A stretch of 64,000 nucleotides of DNA from Cohnella sp. AR92. Its GTDB lineage: Bacteria > Bacillota > Bacilli > Paenibacillales > Paenibacillaceae. This document shows, piece by piece, positions 44,481-52,766 of this stretch. Under the pieces are notes generated by a model that saw nothing but the letters and a program-made list of their open reading frames with translations, was not told where the DNA came from and searched no databases. The stretch is from the NCBI RefSeq assembly GCF_003990975.1, contig NZ_RZJR01000015.1, forward strand, positions 1 to 64,000, given 5' to 3'. The translations under genes were made by a program, and so were the position numbers. Positions within the stretch are counted from its first letter, which is position 1. Every line of letters starts with the position of its first letter.

Positions 44481-45455
44481 TCAACTATTTAGACGCAATT
44501 TAGTCTGATCTCTCGCTTCAAAAATCGTTGAGCAAGTAAACAAGGTGTCTAACATACACCACACTCTGCCGTTAGGGTATATGTTTCCAGTCTTTACATC
44601 CTTACTCGGTGCAAACGGCGCTCCTAAGTGATAAACGAAGCTCGGCTCCCACTCTTCATCCTTTGCTTCAGAAAATACCTTAGACATATTCGTTACAATC
44701 TCATAACCTTCTATATGATGAATAGACTGTAGCTTACCATCGTAACGAAATGCGATGTAGTTCGGTGGTTCCTTTACCCAACCATTACCCCCGACAGGAT
44801 GAAAGTATCTCTTCCTCTCATTAATGATGTCTCTCCATGAAATCGTCCAACCTTCAGGAGATCCACCACCAACAGATACTACATACACCATATTCGAGTC
44901 TTGCTTTTGCATGGTCATCAAACTCCCCAAGTAAACATTCAATTCCTGTAGTAACCACTTCTCGGCATGTGTCCCGCTTACGTGAGCCAGCTTTGAGTAT
45001 TGGTAGAAATCCTTCCAAGACAACACCTCTACTGGAAACCCATTTACTTGATCTGGAACACGATGCTTGGCGTAATCCTTGCTGCACTCGCTCAATACTA
45101 TCAATCGTTTATCGGGGCAAGGGCTTTGTATGAAGGATGTTCGTGTCGCATATTTTTGAAGCTGAGCGATGCCTGGGAGGTTCCAACCTCGCTTCGCTTC
45201 AATGATTAGATGGAACTGCTGAGTTAGCTCAATCTCAATATCCGTAAAGCCTTTACCTTTTTCATATTCCTGCATTCGAATTTCGACTTCGTCGACAGTA
45301 CCATTCCATTGGAGAACACTTTGGAGAAAGACCTTAAGGAATGAAGGACACTGCGTCAATCCCCAAGCCACGCTGTAGCTGATATCGTTCTCATGCTCAC
45401 CCAACAGCTGAAATACGCTCTTCATTTCACGACTATGTAAAAACAGTTTTGTCAT
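44481..45455 (-). CDS. PD-(D/E)XK superfamily nuclease
   Basis: A 324-residue protein. The catalytic core is clear: Glu22 in GEHENDISYSVA, then GFTDIEIEL (Asp72) and HLIIEAKRGW (Glu86, Lys88). The spacing D-x13-E-x-K is typical of this nuclease fold. The C-terminal half (YIAFRYDGKLQSIHHIEGYE) looks like a separate domain that could contact DNA or a partner. It starts 17 bases after a small gene at 45473-45889, forming a two-gene operon with its own terminator. No methylase is nearby in the operon. Probably a defence nuclease; the target is unknown. Confidence 0.72.
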   Translation of the reverse strand: MTKLFLHSREMKSVFQLLGEHENDISYSVAWGLTQCPSFLKVFLQSVLQWNGTVDEVEIRMQEYEKGKGFTDIEIELTQQFHLIIEAKRGWNLPGIAQLQKYATRTSFIQSPCPDKRLIVLSECSKDYAKHRVPDQVNGFPVEVLSWKDFYQYSKLAHVSGTHAEKWLLQELNVYLGSLMTMQKQDSNMVYVVSVGGGSPEGWTISWRDIINERKRYFHPVGGNGWVKEPPNYIAFRYDGKLQSIHHIEGYEIVTNMSKVFSEAKDEEWEPSFVYHLGAPFAPSKDVKTGNIYPNGRVWCMLDTLFTCSTIFEARDQTKLRLNS

Positions 45456-45472
45456 GCCATTACCTCAACTCG

Positions 45473-45889
45473 TTATGATGTCAGTCGTTCAGGTACTGCT
45501 TGAAACTTCTCCGAGCGACCCCTTACCTGAATGTTATTTCCCCAAATGTAAAACTTCCAATGCTCACCTTCATTAAGGTTCACAATCTGAAGGTCGAGTG
45601 TCATCATTTTACGAAGTTCTTTGAAGTCTACATAATAGATGTTTCCGTCTTCTAATCGAACTGCTAAAACAGCTATATCTGCTTCGTCCAGAAGTTCGAC
45701 CTGTCTTGTCGTAAGGTCGAACCAACCCTTACCGATCGTATGGATCTTGGAGTACGGAGTGCAAACAACAATCCGCTTTCCGCCGCTCACTCCTTGAAAC
45801 ATAATTTGCTTCCCCTTGATCGTAGAGAGGGAACAACCGTACTTTTGCGTCAACTTGTTAACGACGATTTTCTTGTCAGGAGCAGACAT
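45473..45889 (-). CDS. Partner protein of the PD-(D/E)XK nuclease, unknown
   Basis: A 138-residue protein (ATG 45889 after GGAGG). Contains TIKGKQIMFQGVSGGKRIVV, KGWFDLTTRQVELLDEADIA and a final hydrophobic strand-rich part. The pattern of a Trp-Phe loop followed by helix and strand recalls small DNA-recognition or effector domains of restriction-type proteins. This is only a resemblance. It is the first gene of the two-gene operon with the nuclease, so it may be its sensor, specificity element or immunity protein. Confidence 0.6.
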   Translation of the reverse strand: MSAPDKKIVVNKLTQKYGCSLSTIKGKQIMFQGVSGGKRIVVCTPYSKIHTIGKGWFDLTTRQVELLDEADIAVLAVRLEDGNIYYVDFKELRKMMTLDLQIVNLNEGEHWKFYIWGNNIQVRGRSEKFQAVPERLTS

Positions 45890-45957
45890 TTCACAACCTC
45901 CATATGTCGTATTTTTCCACATCATAACATATGGTTTTGCAGCCTGCTGATGATTTT

Positions 45958-46003
45958 GCATGGTTAACAACCATGCTTGATCGTCGCCGATTAAGCATGG
46001 TTG
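45958..46003. other. Three-arm hairpin with mutually exclusive pairings
   Basis: GCATGGTT (45958-45965), AACCATGC (45969-45976) and AAGCATGGTTG (45993-46003). The middle arm can pair with the left arm (8 bp) or, extended to CAACCATGCTT, with the right arm (11 bp). It lies between the small gene and the 489-residue gene. It may only be a terminator, but the alternative pairing is the shape of an attenuator. Confidence 0.45.
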
Positions 46004-46019
46004 CAGCTGTCACTTACAT

Positions 46020-47489
46020 TTACGCACCGGCTTTTGAAGCCGAAGGTTTATTGTCATTTCTCGCATCAATAAGGACAATGTTCTTTGATTGATGTAGGTT
46101 GAGCTCATTCAATATCTTGTTTACCCTTAAATACTCACTTTCTGAAAAGTACATTATTACCTTAATAGACTTATTCGTTTCATTAGCTTCTTCATATATC
46201 GCAACTTGGTTTTGCAGGTTCTTTTTTAACTGTGAATTACTAGCAAGTTTAAACTCAATTAAAGTCTTATCCTTATTACCCCTTGAGACCTTATAATCTA
46301 CTGGACCTCTTCCGTTATTAACTTCCCTATTCACATCCGAAACCGAAGCGAACCAAGTCAGTCGATATAGCAGTTGTAAATCCTCTTCCTTTTTGATTGC
46401 GATGCCGTTAGAGTAAAAAATTCTGTAACCATCGTTTTTCTCAATTACATTCTTCATAAATATTACTCTAGACATGGATTCCTCGAATGTATCTATTGAT
46501 GTGTTATAGAACTCTGTCTCTTCTTTAAGCAAATGTATAAATTGCTTGAATTGTTCTACGTATAACGTAGCAGATTCCCTGACCTTCTCAATGCTACTGG
46601 CTTCTGCTTTTTCACCATTCTGTTCCTTATATTTGATGTAGTAATCAATAAACTCAGGAAATTGAGTGACCACTTTGCTAACTGCATGACTACGATCTTT
46701 TGCTGAAGCATTCTCTGGTAACGCTGAATAAAAATAATTGTTTATTTGAGCACGAAGCTGATCATTATCAATGCAGTCAGGAATAGATGAAAAATCTTTT
46801 ACAATATCCGTTTTATTAATCCATGTGTCGTCTTTGGTCAAAATGTCAACAGGAGTTAATAATACATAATCTCCATTTATAAATGGCAGAGTGAAACTAC
46901 CGCTTTCCCAAGTTTCGGTTATATAGTTAAACTTTACGTTTTGGACTGCCACTGCCTTTGTTAAACCAGGCTTTAAATGCGTAACTGCAAACGTTTGTGT
47001 ATAGGTTAGAAGAAACTCATGAATTAGCCTAGTTGTAAAGTCACTGATATTGTCTCGACCAACTTTATCTTTTATGATACAAAGTTTCTCTAGGTGACTA
47101 CTGTCCGTAATCTGCTCCTGACCAAAACTTGAAAAAAGATTCCCCAAATTTTCATGCAAGGCGATTGCAAAATCCCTTCCTAAACCGCTACCTCCATTAC
47201 CGTTTTTGCAGAACCCAAACCAGTTTTGTTTTATCTCAGGGAACATATACCACGCCTTTAACAGTCCGTCCGATATTCGTCCTCCTTGTGCTTTGTCCCT
47301 CAAAAATCTTAGATACTTAAGAATCCCGTTATGTAAAAGTTGATATTCCTTTTTATCACTGTTGAACAAGAGGAAGGGATCAATAAATAAAGGCAAGTCG
47401 TTAATTAACGAAACGTCGAATGCCCCGTATTCCTCAAGAATCATCGGATCAACTTCAAAAAAGTCTGAGAAATACACATTAAGTTGCAT
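46020..47489 (-). CDS. Large protein with C-terminal PD-(D/E)XK nuclease domain
   Basis: A 489-residue protein starting MQLNVYFSDFFEVDPMILEE. The N-terminal ~350 residues form an unrecognised domain (LINDLPLFIDPFLLF is striking). The C-terminal ~120 residues contain GRGPVDYKVSRG (Asp398) and KTLIEFKLASNS (Glu412, Lys414), the two key motifs of a PD-(D/E)XK nuclease with the correct spacing, followed by a helix and the strand KVIMYFS. It is monocistronic. Candidate defence nuclease with a sensing N-terminal domain. I know of no named system with exactly this architecture. Confidence 0.65.
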   Translation of the reverse strand: MQLNVYFSDFFEVDPMILEEYGAFDVSLINDLPLFIDPFLLFNSDKKEYQLLHNGILKYLRFLRDKAQGGRISDGLLKAWYMFPEIKQNWFGFCKNGNGGSGLGRDFAIALHENLGNLFSSFGQEQITDSSHLEKLCIIKDKVGRDNISDFTTRLIHEFLLTYTQTFAVTHLKPGLTKAVAVQNVKFNYITETWESGSFTLPFINGDYVLLTPVDILTKDDTWINKTDIVKDFSSIPDCIDNDQLRAQINNYFYSALPENASAKDRSHAVSKVVTQFPEFIDYYIKYKEQNGEKAEASSIEKVRESATLYVEQFKQFIHLLKEETEFYNTSIDTFEESMSRVIFMKNVIEKNDGYRIFYSNGIAIKKEEDLQLLYRLTWFASVSDVNREVNNGRGPVDYKVSRGNKDKTLIEFKLASNSQLKKNLQNQVAIYEEANETNKSIKVIMYFSESEYLRVNKILNELNLHQSKNIVLIDARNDNKPSASKAGA

Positions 47490-47590
47490 TTTATCGTCAA
47501 ACCCCTTCCCAAAGACAACTTATTATTATGGAATAATTCGCTAGAAATCGACGCAATCCTCTCTTTATTCTCCGCCTATCGAAAGAAAAA

Positions 47591-47610
47591 GCTGTCGAAG
47601 GATCGACAGC
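47591..47610 (-). terminator. Terminator of the HEPN operon
   Basis: Perfect arms GCTGTCGA (47591-47598) and TCGACAGC (47603-47610), followed on the minus strand by TTTTTC. Confidence 0.85.
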
Positions 47611-47648
47611 CGAAGAAGTATTCGAATGAAAAATGAAACTCTGAAAAT

Positions 47649-47948
47649 CTATTTGATTGTCGACCCCAACTGTATACGTCTAACTTCAATTTCATGTCTA
47701 CGCTCAGCTAGTATCTGCTCGACCGTTGCATCCTTCTGTACTAATGAAAGACCTTTCTGCTGCTTACGTTTTCGAGTCTCGTTGATATTGAATAACTTGT
47801 ATTTAGTTTTCTGCTCTGGATAGACAACATATGCAATTGGATCAGCGGTTGGCGTGAGTCCCATACGACTTAATCTGCTCTGTGTAAATAAGTGATCAGG
47901 TACTTCCTCCGGTAGATAATCAAGAATTTCATTTTCAGACACGTACAT
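47649..47948 (-). CDS. Small basic partner of the HEPN-like protein
   Basis: A 99-residue protein starting MYVSENEILDYLPEEVPDHL, with a basic middle (ETRKRKQQKGLSLVQKDATV) and helical end. It starts nine bases after the HEPN-like gene, with GAAGGA before the ATG, so is last in a three-gene operon. It could be an antitoxin or a scaffold. No family recognised. Confidence 0.6.
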   Translation of the reverse strand: MYVSENEILDYLPEEVPDHLFTQSRLSRMGLTPTADPIAYVVYPEQKTKYKLFNINETRKRKQQKGLSLVQKDATVEQILAERRHEIEVRRIQLGSTIK

Positions 47949-47957
47949 TTTCCTTCA

Positions 47958-48563
47958 CTAACTAAAATTGTTCACCATATCAGAGTGGTAATCTGCATAA
48001 TAGTTCCACCCTAAGGCATCTAAGACCACTTCTCGCGCTAAGTTTTTGGATAGGTCGTTTGAGATCCCACATCCAACATGAAGATTCGAAAAGCAAGACA
48101 CTACCCCTGGGTGGGGGCTTTCTTCTTCATAGTGGAAAGCTTGGTTTCTTGCCTGACGAATCACGTTTGCCAGTGGCTCTCCACCAATGTTCCTTCCCCG
48201 TGACCATCCCGAACCACGATGGACAGTCGATATACCTTGCTTCGCTGATTGAAGGATTAGACCGCATATCTGATTGATACCATATTCATGCTGCTCAAGC
48301 TCCTGAAGCTTTATTTTAGCTTCGACACTTGCTTGATGCGCGGAGAGCATTCTTTGATAATGGCTCCATAAATCCCTTGATGTGTAGATTTCATCGGGAT
48401 CAGCTTCGGCTTCTGCTAACTCAATCGCTCGATCGGTTGCCCTTTGCCCTGCAAAAGTTGAACTCCGCAAAGCAACTGCAAATCGCTCTTGATACTCTTC
48501 AAGAATTTCAAATTGCTTCTCGATGGCAAAGCGGTGATACTCTAAGTACTGACTGATATCCAT
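47958..48563 (-). CDS. HEPN-type RNase candidate
   Basis: A 201-residue, mostly helical protein. VIRQARNQAFHYEEESPHPG holds an RNxxxH-type motif (Arg-Asn-Gln-Ala-Phe-His), the signature of HEPN ribonucleases found in toxin-antitoxin and abortive infection systems. A good ribosome site GAGGAG precedes the ATG. The gene is flanked by a 61-residue gene 13 bases upstream and a 99-residue gene nine bases downstream. The HEPN call rests on one motif and helical context. If right, it would cut RNA on activation. Confidence 0.6.
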   Translation of the reverse strand: MDISQYLEYHRFAIEKQFEILEEYQERFAVALRSSTFAGQRATDRAIELAEAEADPDEIYTSRDLWSHYQRMLSAHQASVEAKIKLQELEQHEYGINQICGLILQSAKQGISTVHRGSGWSRGRNIGGEPLANVIRQARNQAFHYEEESPHPGVVSCFSNLHVGCGISNDLSKNLAREVVLDALGWNYYADYHSDMVNNFS

Positions 48564-48576
48564 CTAAATAACTCCT

Positions 48577-48762
48577 CTATTTACGGCTACCTGCTTTCCT
48601 TGCCCCTGGCACAAAATCATTTCGACACCATCTGACAAAGTTGTTAGAGTGTAGAAGGTACGTCTTAACTGTCTTCTCCTCAAGAATACTTTTATGCACC
48701 TCTTTCTCATACTGCTCGAACAATAACTCCAACTGCTTGATAAAATCGGGCGATGCCTTCAT
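48577..48762 (-). CDS. Small helical protein heading the HEPN operon
   Basis: A 61-residue protein from the ATG at 48762, which follows GAGGGGG; longer in-frame starts have no ribosome site. Helical with many charged residues; YLLHSNNFVRWCRNDFVPG near its end is a phrase I have seen at the end of short proteins in Bacillaceae mobile regions. Possible antitoxin of the HEPN-like protein by position. Not recognised with certainty. Confidence 0.6.
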   Translation of the reverse strand: MKASPDFIKQLELLFEQYEKEVHKSILEEKTVKTYLLHSNNFVRWCRNDFVPGARKAGSRK

Positions 48763-48940
48763 TGATTCGAACCCCCTCGGGACATGTATAAGGCTCATTA
48801 TACTTATCTGGAACAATTTGTATAGATAAGACCGTGTTATGATTCACTGTTGTGATTTGAGTTTGTGAGTCGATGAGTGTGATTAGAGAAATACCGTTTA
48901 TTGGTCATCTGCTACAGGAAATGTCGCTTGCAAAAGAAAT

Positions 48941-48963
48941 AGCTGCCGATTTTCGCGGCAGCT
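48941..48963 (-). terminator. Terminator of the PUA/EVE-like gene
   Basis: AGCTGCCG (48941-48948) / CGGCAGCT (48956-48963), perfect; ATTTC follows on the minus strand. Confidence 0.8.
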
Positions 48964-48981
48964 GTGGAACTCCTATGTAAC

Positions 48982-49392
48982 TCAGTTTTTATCTTTTAAC
49001 ATCTTCTCTAGTGAATTATACTGATCCTCCGTCAGCGGGAAGAAGCTCATATCTTTATGTGGCTGAAATAATGGAACAATACTCTGTATCTCTTTAATAT
49101 GAAGACCTTGTCCCTCTTTAGAGACTTCATAGTCCATAACTACTGGCAACTTAATTGGGTAGCCCGGTCTGGACTCAAAGACCTCGCCGTCTTTCCAAGT
49201 CCCCTTAACTGTATTTATGCCCATGATCAACTGCTGCTCTGTTAAATAAACAAGCATCTTAGCTCCAATTGGAAAACGATAGTTTTTGTACTTGCCACTG
49301 AACCCCATTCGTTTATCCCTTAGTCCATCAATTACCCAGTCTGGATAGACAAGCTTAATTGTGTAGTCGAGATTCGACAAAGTTGACACCAT
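48982..49392 (-). CDS. PUA/EVE-like domain protein
   Basis: A 136-residue single-domain protein: RFPIGAKMLVYLTEQQLIMG, then GYPIKLPVVMDYEVSKEG and the closing FFPLTEDQYNSLEKMLKDK. This order of a strand-turn near GAKMLVY, a proline-strand, and a terminal helix is that of EVE (PUA-like) domains, which bind modified bases in DNA or RNA. In other genomes EVE domains occur with modification-dependent restriction. No nuclease is fused here. Alignment by eye only. Confidence 0.5.
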   Translation of the reverse strand: MVSTLSNLDYTIKLVYPDWVIDGLRDKRMGFSGKYKNYRFPIGAKMLVYLTEQQLIMGINTVKGTWKDGEVFESRPGYPIKLPVVMDYEVSKEGQGLHIKEIQSIVPLFQPHKDMSFFPLTEDQYNSLEKMLKDKN

Positions 49393-49424
49393 CCAAAACG
49401 AAGTTAAATTCCCATACTGCTATT

Positions 49425-49655
49425 CTATCTGCAGTGACTACACTCTATTAATACTAACTTGTCCTTATGACTGATTTGATAAATATCTAACGCTTCTTCT
49501 TTTGAGCGAAACAGCTTCCAACCTCCAGTTCCTTGCTGCTTCTTCCATCCCTGATTAGACTTTTGTTTCATATCAGCTACATATGGACAAGCGTCATGAT
49601 CAAGATGGACTGTATACGTTTTTAACGGAGTATCGAAATTAACCCATGCATTCAT
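49425..49655 (-). CDS. Unknown small protein
   Basis: A 76-residue protein starting MNAWVNFDTPLKTYTVHLDH, with two Cys near the end (ECSHCR). Its start overlaps the stop of the DUF1643 gene in the arrangement TAATG, so it is translated after it. Not recognised. Confidence 0.6.
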   Translation of the reverse strand: MNAWVNFDTPLKTYTVHLDHDACPYVADMKQKSNQGWKKQQGTGGWKLFRSKEEALDIYQISHKDKLVLIECSHCR

Positions 49656-50371
49656 TATTCCACCTCATCTTCTATAGAGAGATCAAATGCTCGTGGGACT
49701 ATTCGAAGACATGCATCGACATCAACTCGGACTAATCCGAGTAAGTTACAATACGATGGATGTGGTGGGTTTAATCGCTTGGTCAAATGATACTCTGCCT
49801 TAGAATTTTTAACTCTGAATACAAAAATCTCCTTAGTTGAATCAATAACTTCTTCGAGAACTTTTCCTGCCAGTTTATAATACAACGGCAGAGGGAATTC
49901 ATCCGGCATCCCCCACGCTAATACAACGTAATCTGACGCTTTTATTGTCTTGATGGCTAACTGCATATTGGACTCAAGCAGTGATTGTAATTTCTTATCC
50001 GACTTCTCACTGATAATAATATCAAGATCGTTATTTAACCCCTTAGACTTAGGGTTATAAATAGGCAATAAGTTCAAGATATTCAAGTGCTTAATATCAG
50101 TTATCTCTCTGTCCCGTTCATTTAATGGGTTATGAGACGGTTTGACAAAAAACTCAATAACTTTGTTCACCGTTCCATCAGATTTATCCGAATCTGCTTC
50201 TGACGGATTCATCATTATTACGGAAGCAGTTTTGTTACCTGGCTTGTTCAAAACAATCTCCAATATTTCACGCTTCTCAATCTTTTTATCATTTGTCTGG
50301 ACGACTTCGTCCCGCTTGCAGACTGGTTTCCCTTTGATGTATCTTGCTGTGTACTTCGCCAAGTATTTCAC
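49655..50371 (-). CDS. DUF1643-domain protein
   Basis: A 238-residue protein with the DUF1643 pattern: VIMMNPSEADSDKSDGTVNK, LNILNLLPIYNPKSK and YVVLAWGMPDEFPLPL. The family is common on phages and mobile elements; its function is unknown. Starts GTG with a weak ribosome site. Coupled through TAATG with the 76-residue gene. Confidence 0.8.
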   Translation of the reverse strand: MKYLAKYTARYIKGKPVCKRDEVVQTNDKKIEKREILEIVLNKPGNKTASVIMMNPSEADSDKSDGTVNKVIEFFVKPSHNPLNERDREITDIKHLNILNLLPIYNPKSKGLNNDLDIIISEKSDKKLQSLLESNMQLAIKTIKASDYVVLAWGMPDEFPLPLYYKLAGKVLEEVIDSTKEIFVFRVKNSKAEYHLTKRLNPPHPSYCNLLGLVRVDVDACLRIVPRAFDLSIEDEVE

Positions 50372-50460
50372 TCCTACAATCAGTTGTCAGTATGTAAATA
50401 TTCACCAGAAGAGTGCCTTCTTCCTGCTACAAAAGTAGCCTTCAAAGGTATTAAAAGAAA

Positions 50461-50491
50461 ATGCGGCTACCCCTGATTGGAGCAACCGCAT
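50461..50491 (-). terminator. Terminator of the nucleotidyltransferase operon
   Basis: ATGCGG (50461-50466) / CCGCAT (50486-50491) with a second pairing GCT/AGC inside; TTTTC follows on the minus strand. Confidence 0.65.
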
Positions 50492-50506
50492 CTTCACTTA
50501 TACCAT

Positions 50507-51163
50507 CTACTTCTTATACAGCGGGAGCCTCGCCTCGACATACTCCTTGATCGGGGGAAGTAAAGCCTTCAACCTCTCTATATCTTCTGGATCAGGGTCT
50601 AACTCATAACAGAATTGATCGCAAACATACAGAACTTCAACGAAGTCGAACCCCTCATACGACCTCAGGTCATTGTCCTCCAACCGAAGCAATCGGCTGA
50701 ACCACCAACTGATCCCCTCGGCAAGGTTGATGCACGCCCAAATTGTTAGTTCTGATTCTCCAAGGTCGGTCTTATCGTAATAATCCCTGAACAGCTTGTT
50801 CAGCATGTAGAAGTAAATCCTACTCGACTTCGGGGAGGTCGTGTATTCCTTACCGACTTCCAAAGTCATTATATCCACAGGGTCATTGTCAATTTGTGGA
50901 TGAAAAACATCGGGTATGTTTCTGGAATCGACGATACTTACTCGGCGGTCGAAAACTAACTCCAATAAATCCGCAAGCTCAGCGGCTTCGCCCAACTTGA
51001 AAGGATGGGTCTGATCGAAAACAGCTAGAAAATCAATATCCGAGTCAGGCTTCTCGGTTCTGTTCAAAACCGATCCGTAAAGCTTCAAAGCGGTCACCCC
51101 ATATGGCGCGGCGATAGCCATAATCCTTGACCGATGCTCAATGATCGTGTCGATTACGTTCAT
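50507..51163 (-). CDS. MNT-type nucleotidyltransferase, catalytic motif intact
   Basis: A 218-residue protein. The N-terminal ~95 residues are a minimal nucleotidyltransferase: ALKLYGSVLNRTEKPDSDID with the G-S loop and D-I-D pair, then FLAVFD and a third acidic strand at RRVSIVDSR. The C-terminal ~110 residues are helical (ISWWFSRLLRLEDNDLRS). MNT proteins modify toxins (often HEPN RNases) by nucleotide transfer. It is a paralogue of the next upstream gene, 15 bases away, and of a pseudogene at 57260. Good ribosome site. It may regulate a HEPN-type toxin of the island. Confidence 0.82.
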   Translation of the reverse strand: MNVIDTIIEHRSRIMAIAAPYGVTALKLYGSVLNRTEKPDSDIDFLAVFDQTHPFKLGEAAELADLLELVFDRRVSIVDSRNIPDVFHPQIDNDPVDIMTLEVGKEYTTSPKSSRIYFYMLNKLFRDYYDKTDLGESELTIWACINLAEGISWWFSRLLRLEDNDLRSYEGFDFVEVLYVCDQFCYELDPDPEDIERLKALLPPIKEYVEARLPLYKK

Positions 51164-51178
51164 ACTGTTCAGCTCCTC

Positions 51179-51898
51179 TTAATCCATTTCTTCATAAGGA
51201 TCGAAGCTTCTGATTCCTACCCATACTCGGGTAAACTTGTTCAACTCTTCATTCTCAGGTGGACACTGTCGGTGGACGTAATCCCTTACCTTAGGATATA
51301 GCTGCTTAAAACGGATGACGTCTTCCTCAGACTGGTTTTCGAGAACTTCGAGCTTGTCACAGAGATAAAGGACTTCTACAAATAAGAACCCATCGAAGGA
51401 ACGAAGGTCGTTATCTTTGAGAAAAAGCAACTTCCTGAACCACCAGTTTATCCTTTTGGCTAGATACCTGATTAGAGCACCTTTTTGTTCGGACTCAAGC
51501 AGAAAATACGGCTTAGACTCAGGATCGAAGTGTTTTAGGTAACTGTCGAGTACAACATAATAAAACTGGCTCGACTTCGGGATGATGTCGTATTGAATCG
51601 TGGCATCTAGCTGAAGGATGTCGACTGGATCAGTTGGTTTATAGGCTTCGGGTACGTCACTCCAGTTGATGACCGTTACTTTTCTGTCGAAGAATGTTTC
51701 TAGTTCCGACTGGACGTCTAAGTGTGCGCCCCATGTAAATTGGTTTGGGTCAAACACAGCGACAAAGTCGATATTTGAGAAAGGCTTTTCGGTTCTGTTG
51801 AGAACAGAGCCGAAAAGCCTTAATGAGGTAACCCCGTATGGAGCAACGAGCTGCATAATCTGCGTCCGTTGAGCGATGATCTTATCGAGTACGTTCAT
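51179..51898 (-). CDS. MNT-type nucleotidyltransferase with altered catalytic motif
   Basis: A 239-residue paralogue of the 50507 gene; start at 51898, matching the start of the paralogue (MNVLD versus MNVID), with GAGGAAG upstream. The motif is SLRLFGSVLNRTEKPFSNID: the first metal-binding Asp is Asn, giving N-I-D in place of D-I-D. The helical C-terminal half (INWWFRKLLFLKDNDLRS) is well kept. It may have lost transfer activity and act as a regulator or decoy. Confidence 0.8.
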   Translation of the reverse strand: MNVLDKIIAQRTQIMQLVAPYGVTSLRLFGSVLNRTEKPFSNIDFVAVFDPNQFTWGAHLDVQSELETFFDRKVTVINWSDVPEAYKPTDPVDILQLDATIQYDIIPKSSQFYYVVLDSYLKHFDPESKPYFLLESEQKGALIRYLAKRINWWFRKLLFLKDNDLRSFDGFLFVEVLYLCDKLEVLENQSEEDVIRFKQLYPKVRDYVHRQCPPENEELNKFTRVWVGIRSFDPYEEMD

Positions 51899-51912
51899 AT
51901 TAGGACTCTTCC

Positions 51913-52308
51913 TCATCGCATGGTGTATTGAGGATTAGACTCTACACATTCATCGCATAAAGTCTGAAATACTCCAGTACGTCTCTCAAGTTTGCCTTCC
52001 TTACCGCACTGCTCACAAATAGAAGTCGAGACTTTTTGCTTTTCAGATATAATATCGTTTACCTCAGGAAAGACGTCATAGATGTAAACTCGCAATTCAC
52101 CGAACTTTTGCTTTATCTGACCGACACTCGACCTATTTTCTGTTCCAGACGACTTCGCGTAGGCGGCTTCGATCTCTAAAAACATATCATACAGAAGCTG
52201 ATACCAACCGTCTCCACAGGAGAAACCATCCTCTGCAAAACGACTTCCGTGAACTGACTTAATCCAAGGGAACTGTTCAAACAGCTTCGTTTGCAATTTG
52301 GCTTTCAT
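51913..52308 (-). CDS. Conserved zinc-ribbon protein of mobile elements
   Basis: A 131-residue protein (ATG 52308 after GAGGTG). Contains GDGWYQLLYDMFLEIEAAYA, IKQKFGELRVYIYD and a C-terminal zinc ribbon CEQCGKEG...LCDEC. The pattern of an N-terminal helix, K-F-G-x-L-R-x-Y and a Cys4 ribbon is frequent in phage and island hypothetical proteins. First in a three-gene operon with the two nucleotidyltransferases. Role unknown. Confidence 0.72.
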   Translation of the reverse strand: MKAKLQTKLFEQFPWIKSVHGSRFAEDGFSCGDGWYQLLYDMFLEIEAAYAKSSGTENRSSVGQIKQKFGELRVYIYDVFPEVNDIISEKQKVSTSICEQCGKEGKLERRTGVFQTLCDECVESNPQYTMR

Positions 52309-52766
52309 ACCGTTCACCTCTACTAGTTTAGTCATCTGAACTTATCGGTAAAAGCTTGGTTCCCAATCCCAAACCAATGGAAATACTTGTACTAGTTGTT
52401 CAAGTTTAGCGTAAAACCAAACTAAATTGAACCCCTAAAATTTACAGTTTCAGCTAATTATCTCGCTGTTCATAAAATCAAAAACTCCTAACTCAGCGTG
52501 GATCACAAGTTGGCTCGATGGGGAGGAAAAAAGGTTCAGAGGTTGGGTGAACGGGTGAATATCCTGTGAGATGAAGCTAACTCCTATTTTTCCTAATGGC
52601 GCGCTTCAGAGTTCCAGACTGAACCCCTTCGACGATCTCAACTACCCCAAATAAAGAAAAACTGCCGAGGGTATCAGCAGCTTAATCGATTTCATTATTT
52701 CTCTAACCTAGTTGCCATAGTACAGACCTCAAGTTAGGCTACAGCATCAACAAAATACTTGGTTCA
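52309..52766. other. Gene-free stretch
   Basis: About 460 bases. It holds a 25-codon minus-strand open stretch near 52,574-52,650 (VVEIVEGVQSGTLKRAIRKN) that could be a remnant, an inverted repeat around 52,401-52,435, and a weak hairpin near 52,664. A G-rich run on the plus strand occurs near 52,535. No convincing gene. Confidence 0.4.
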
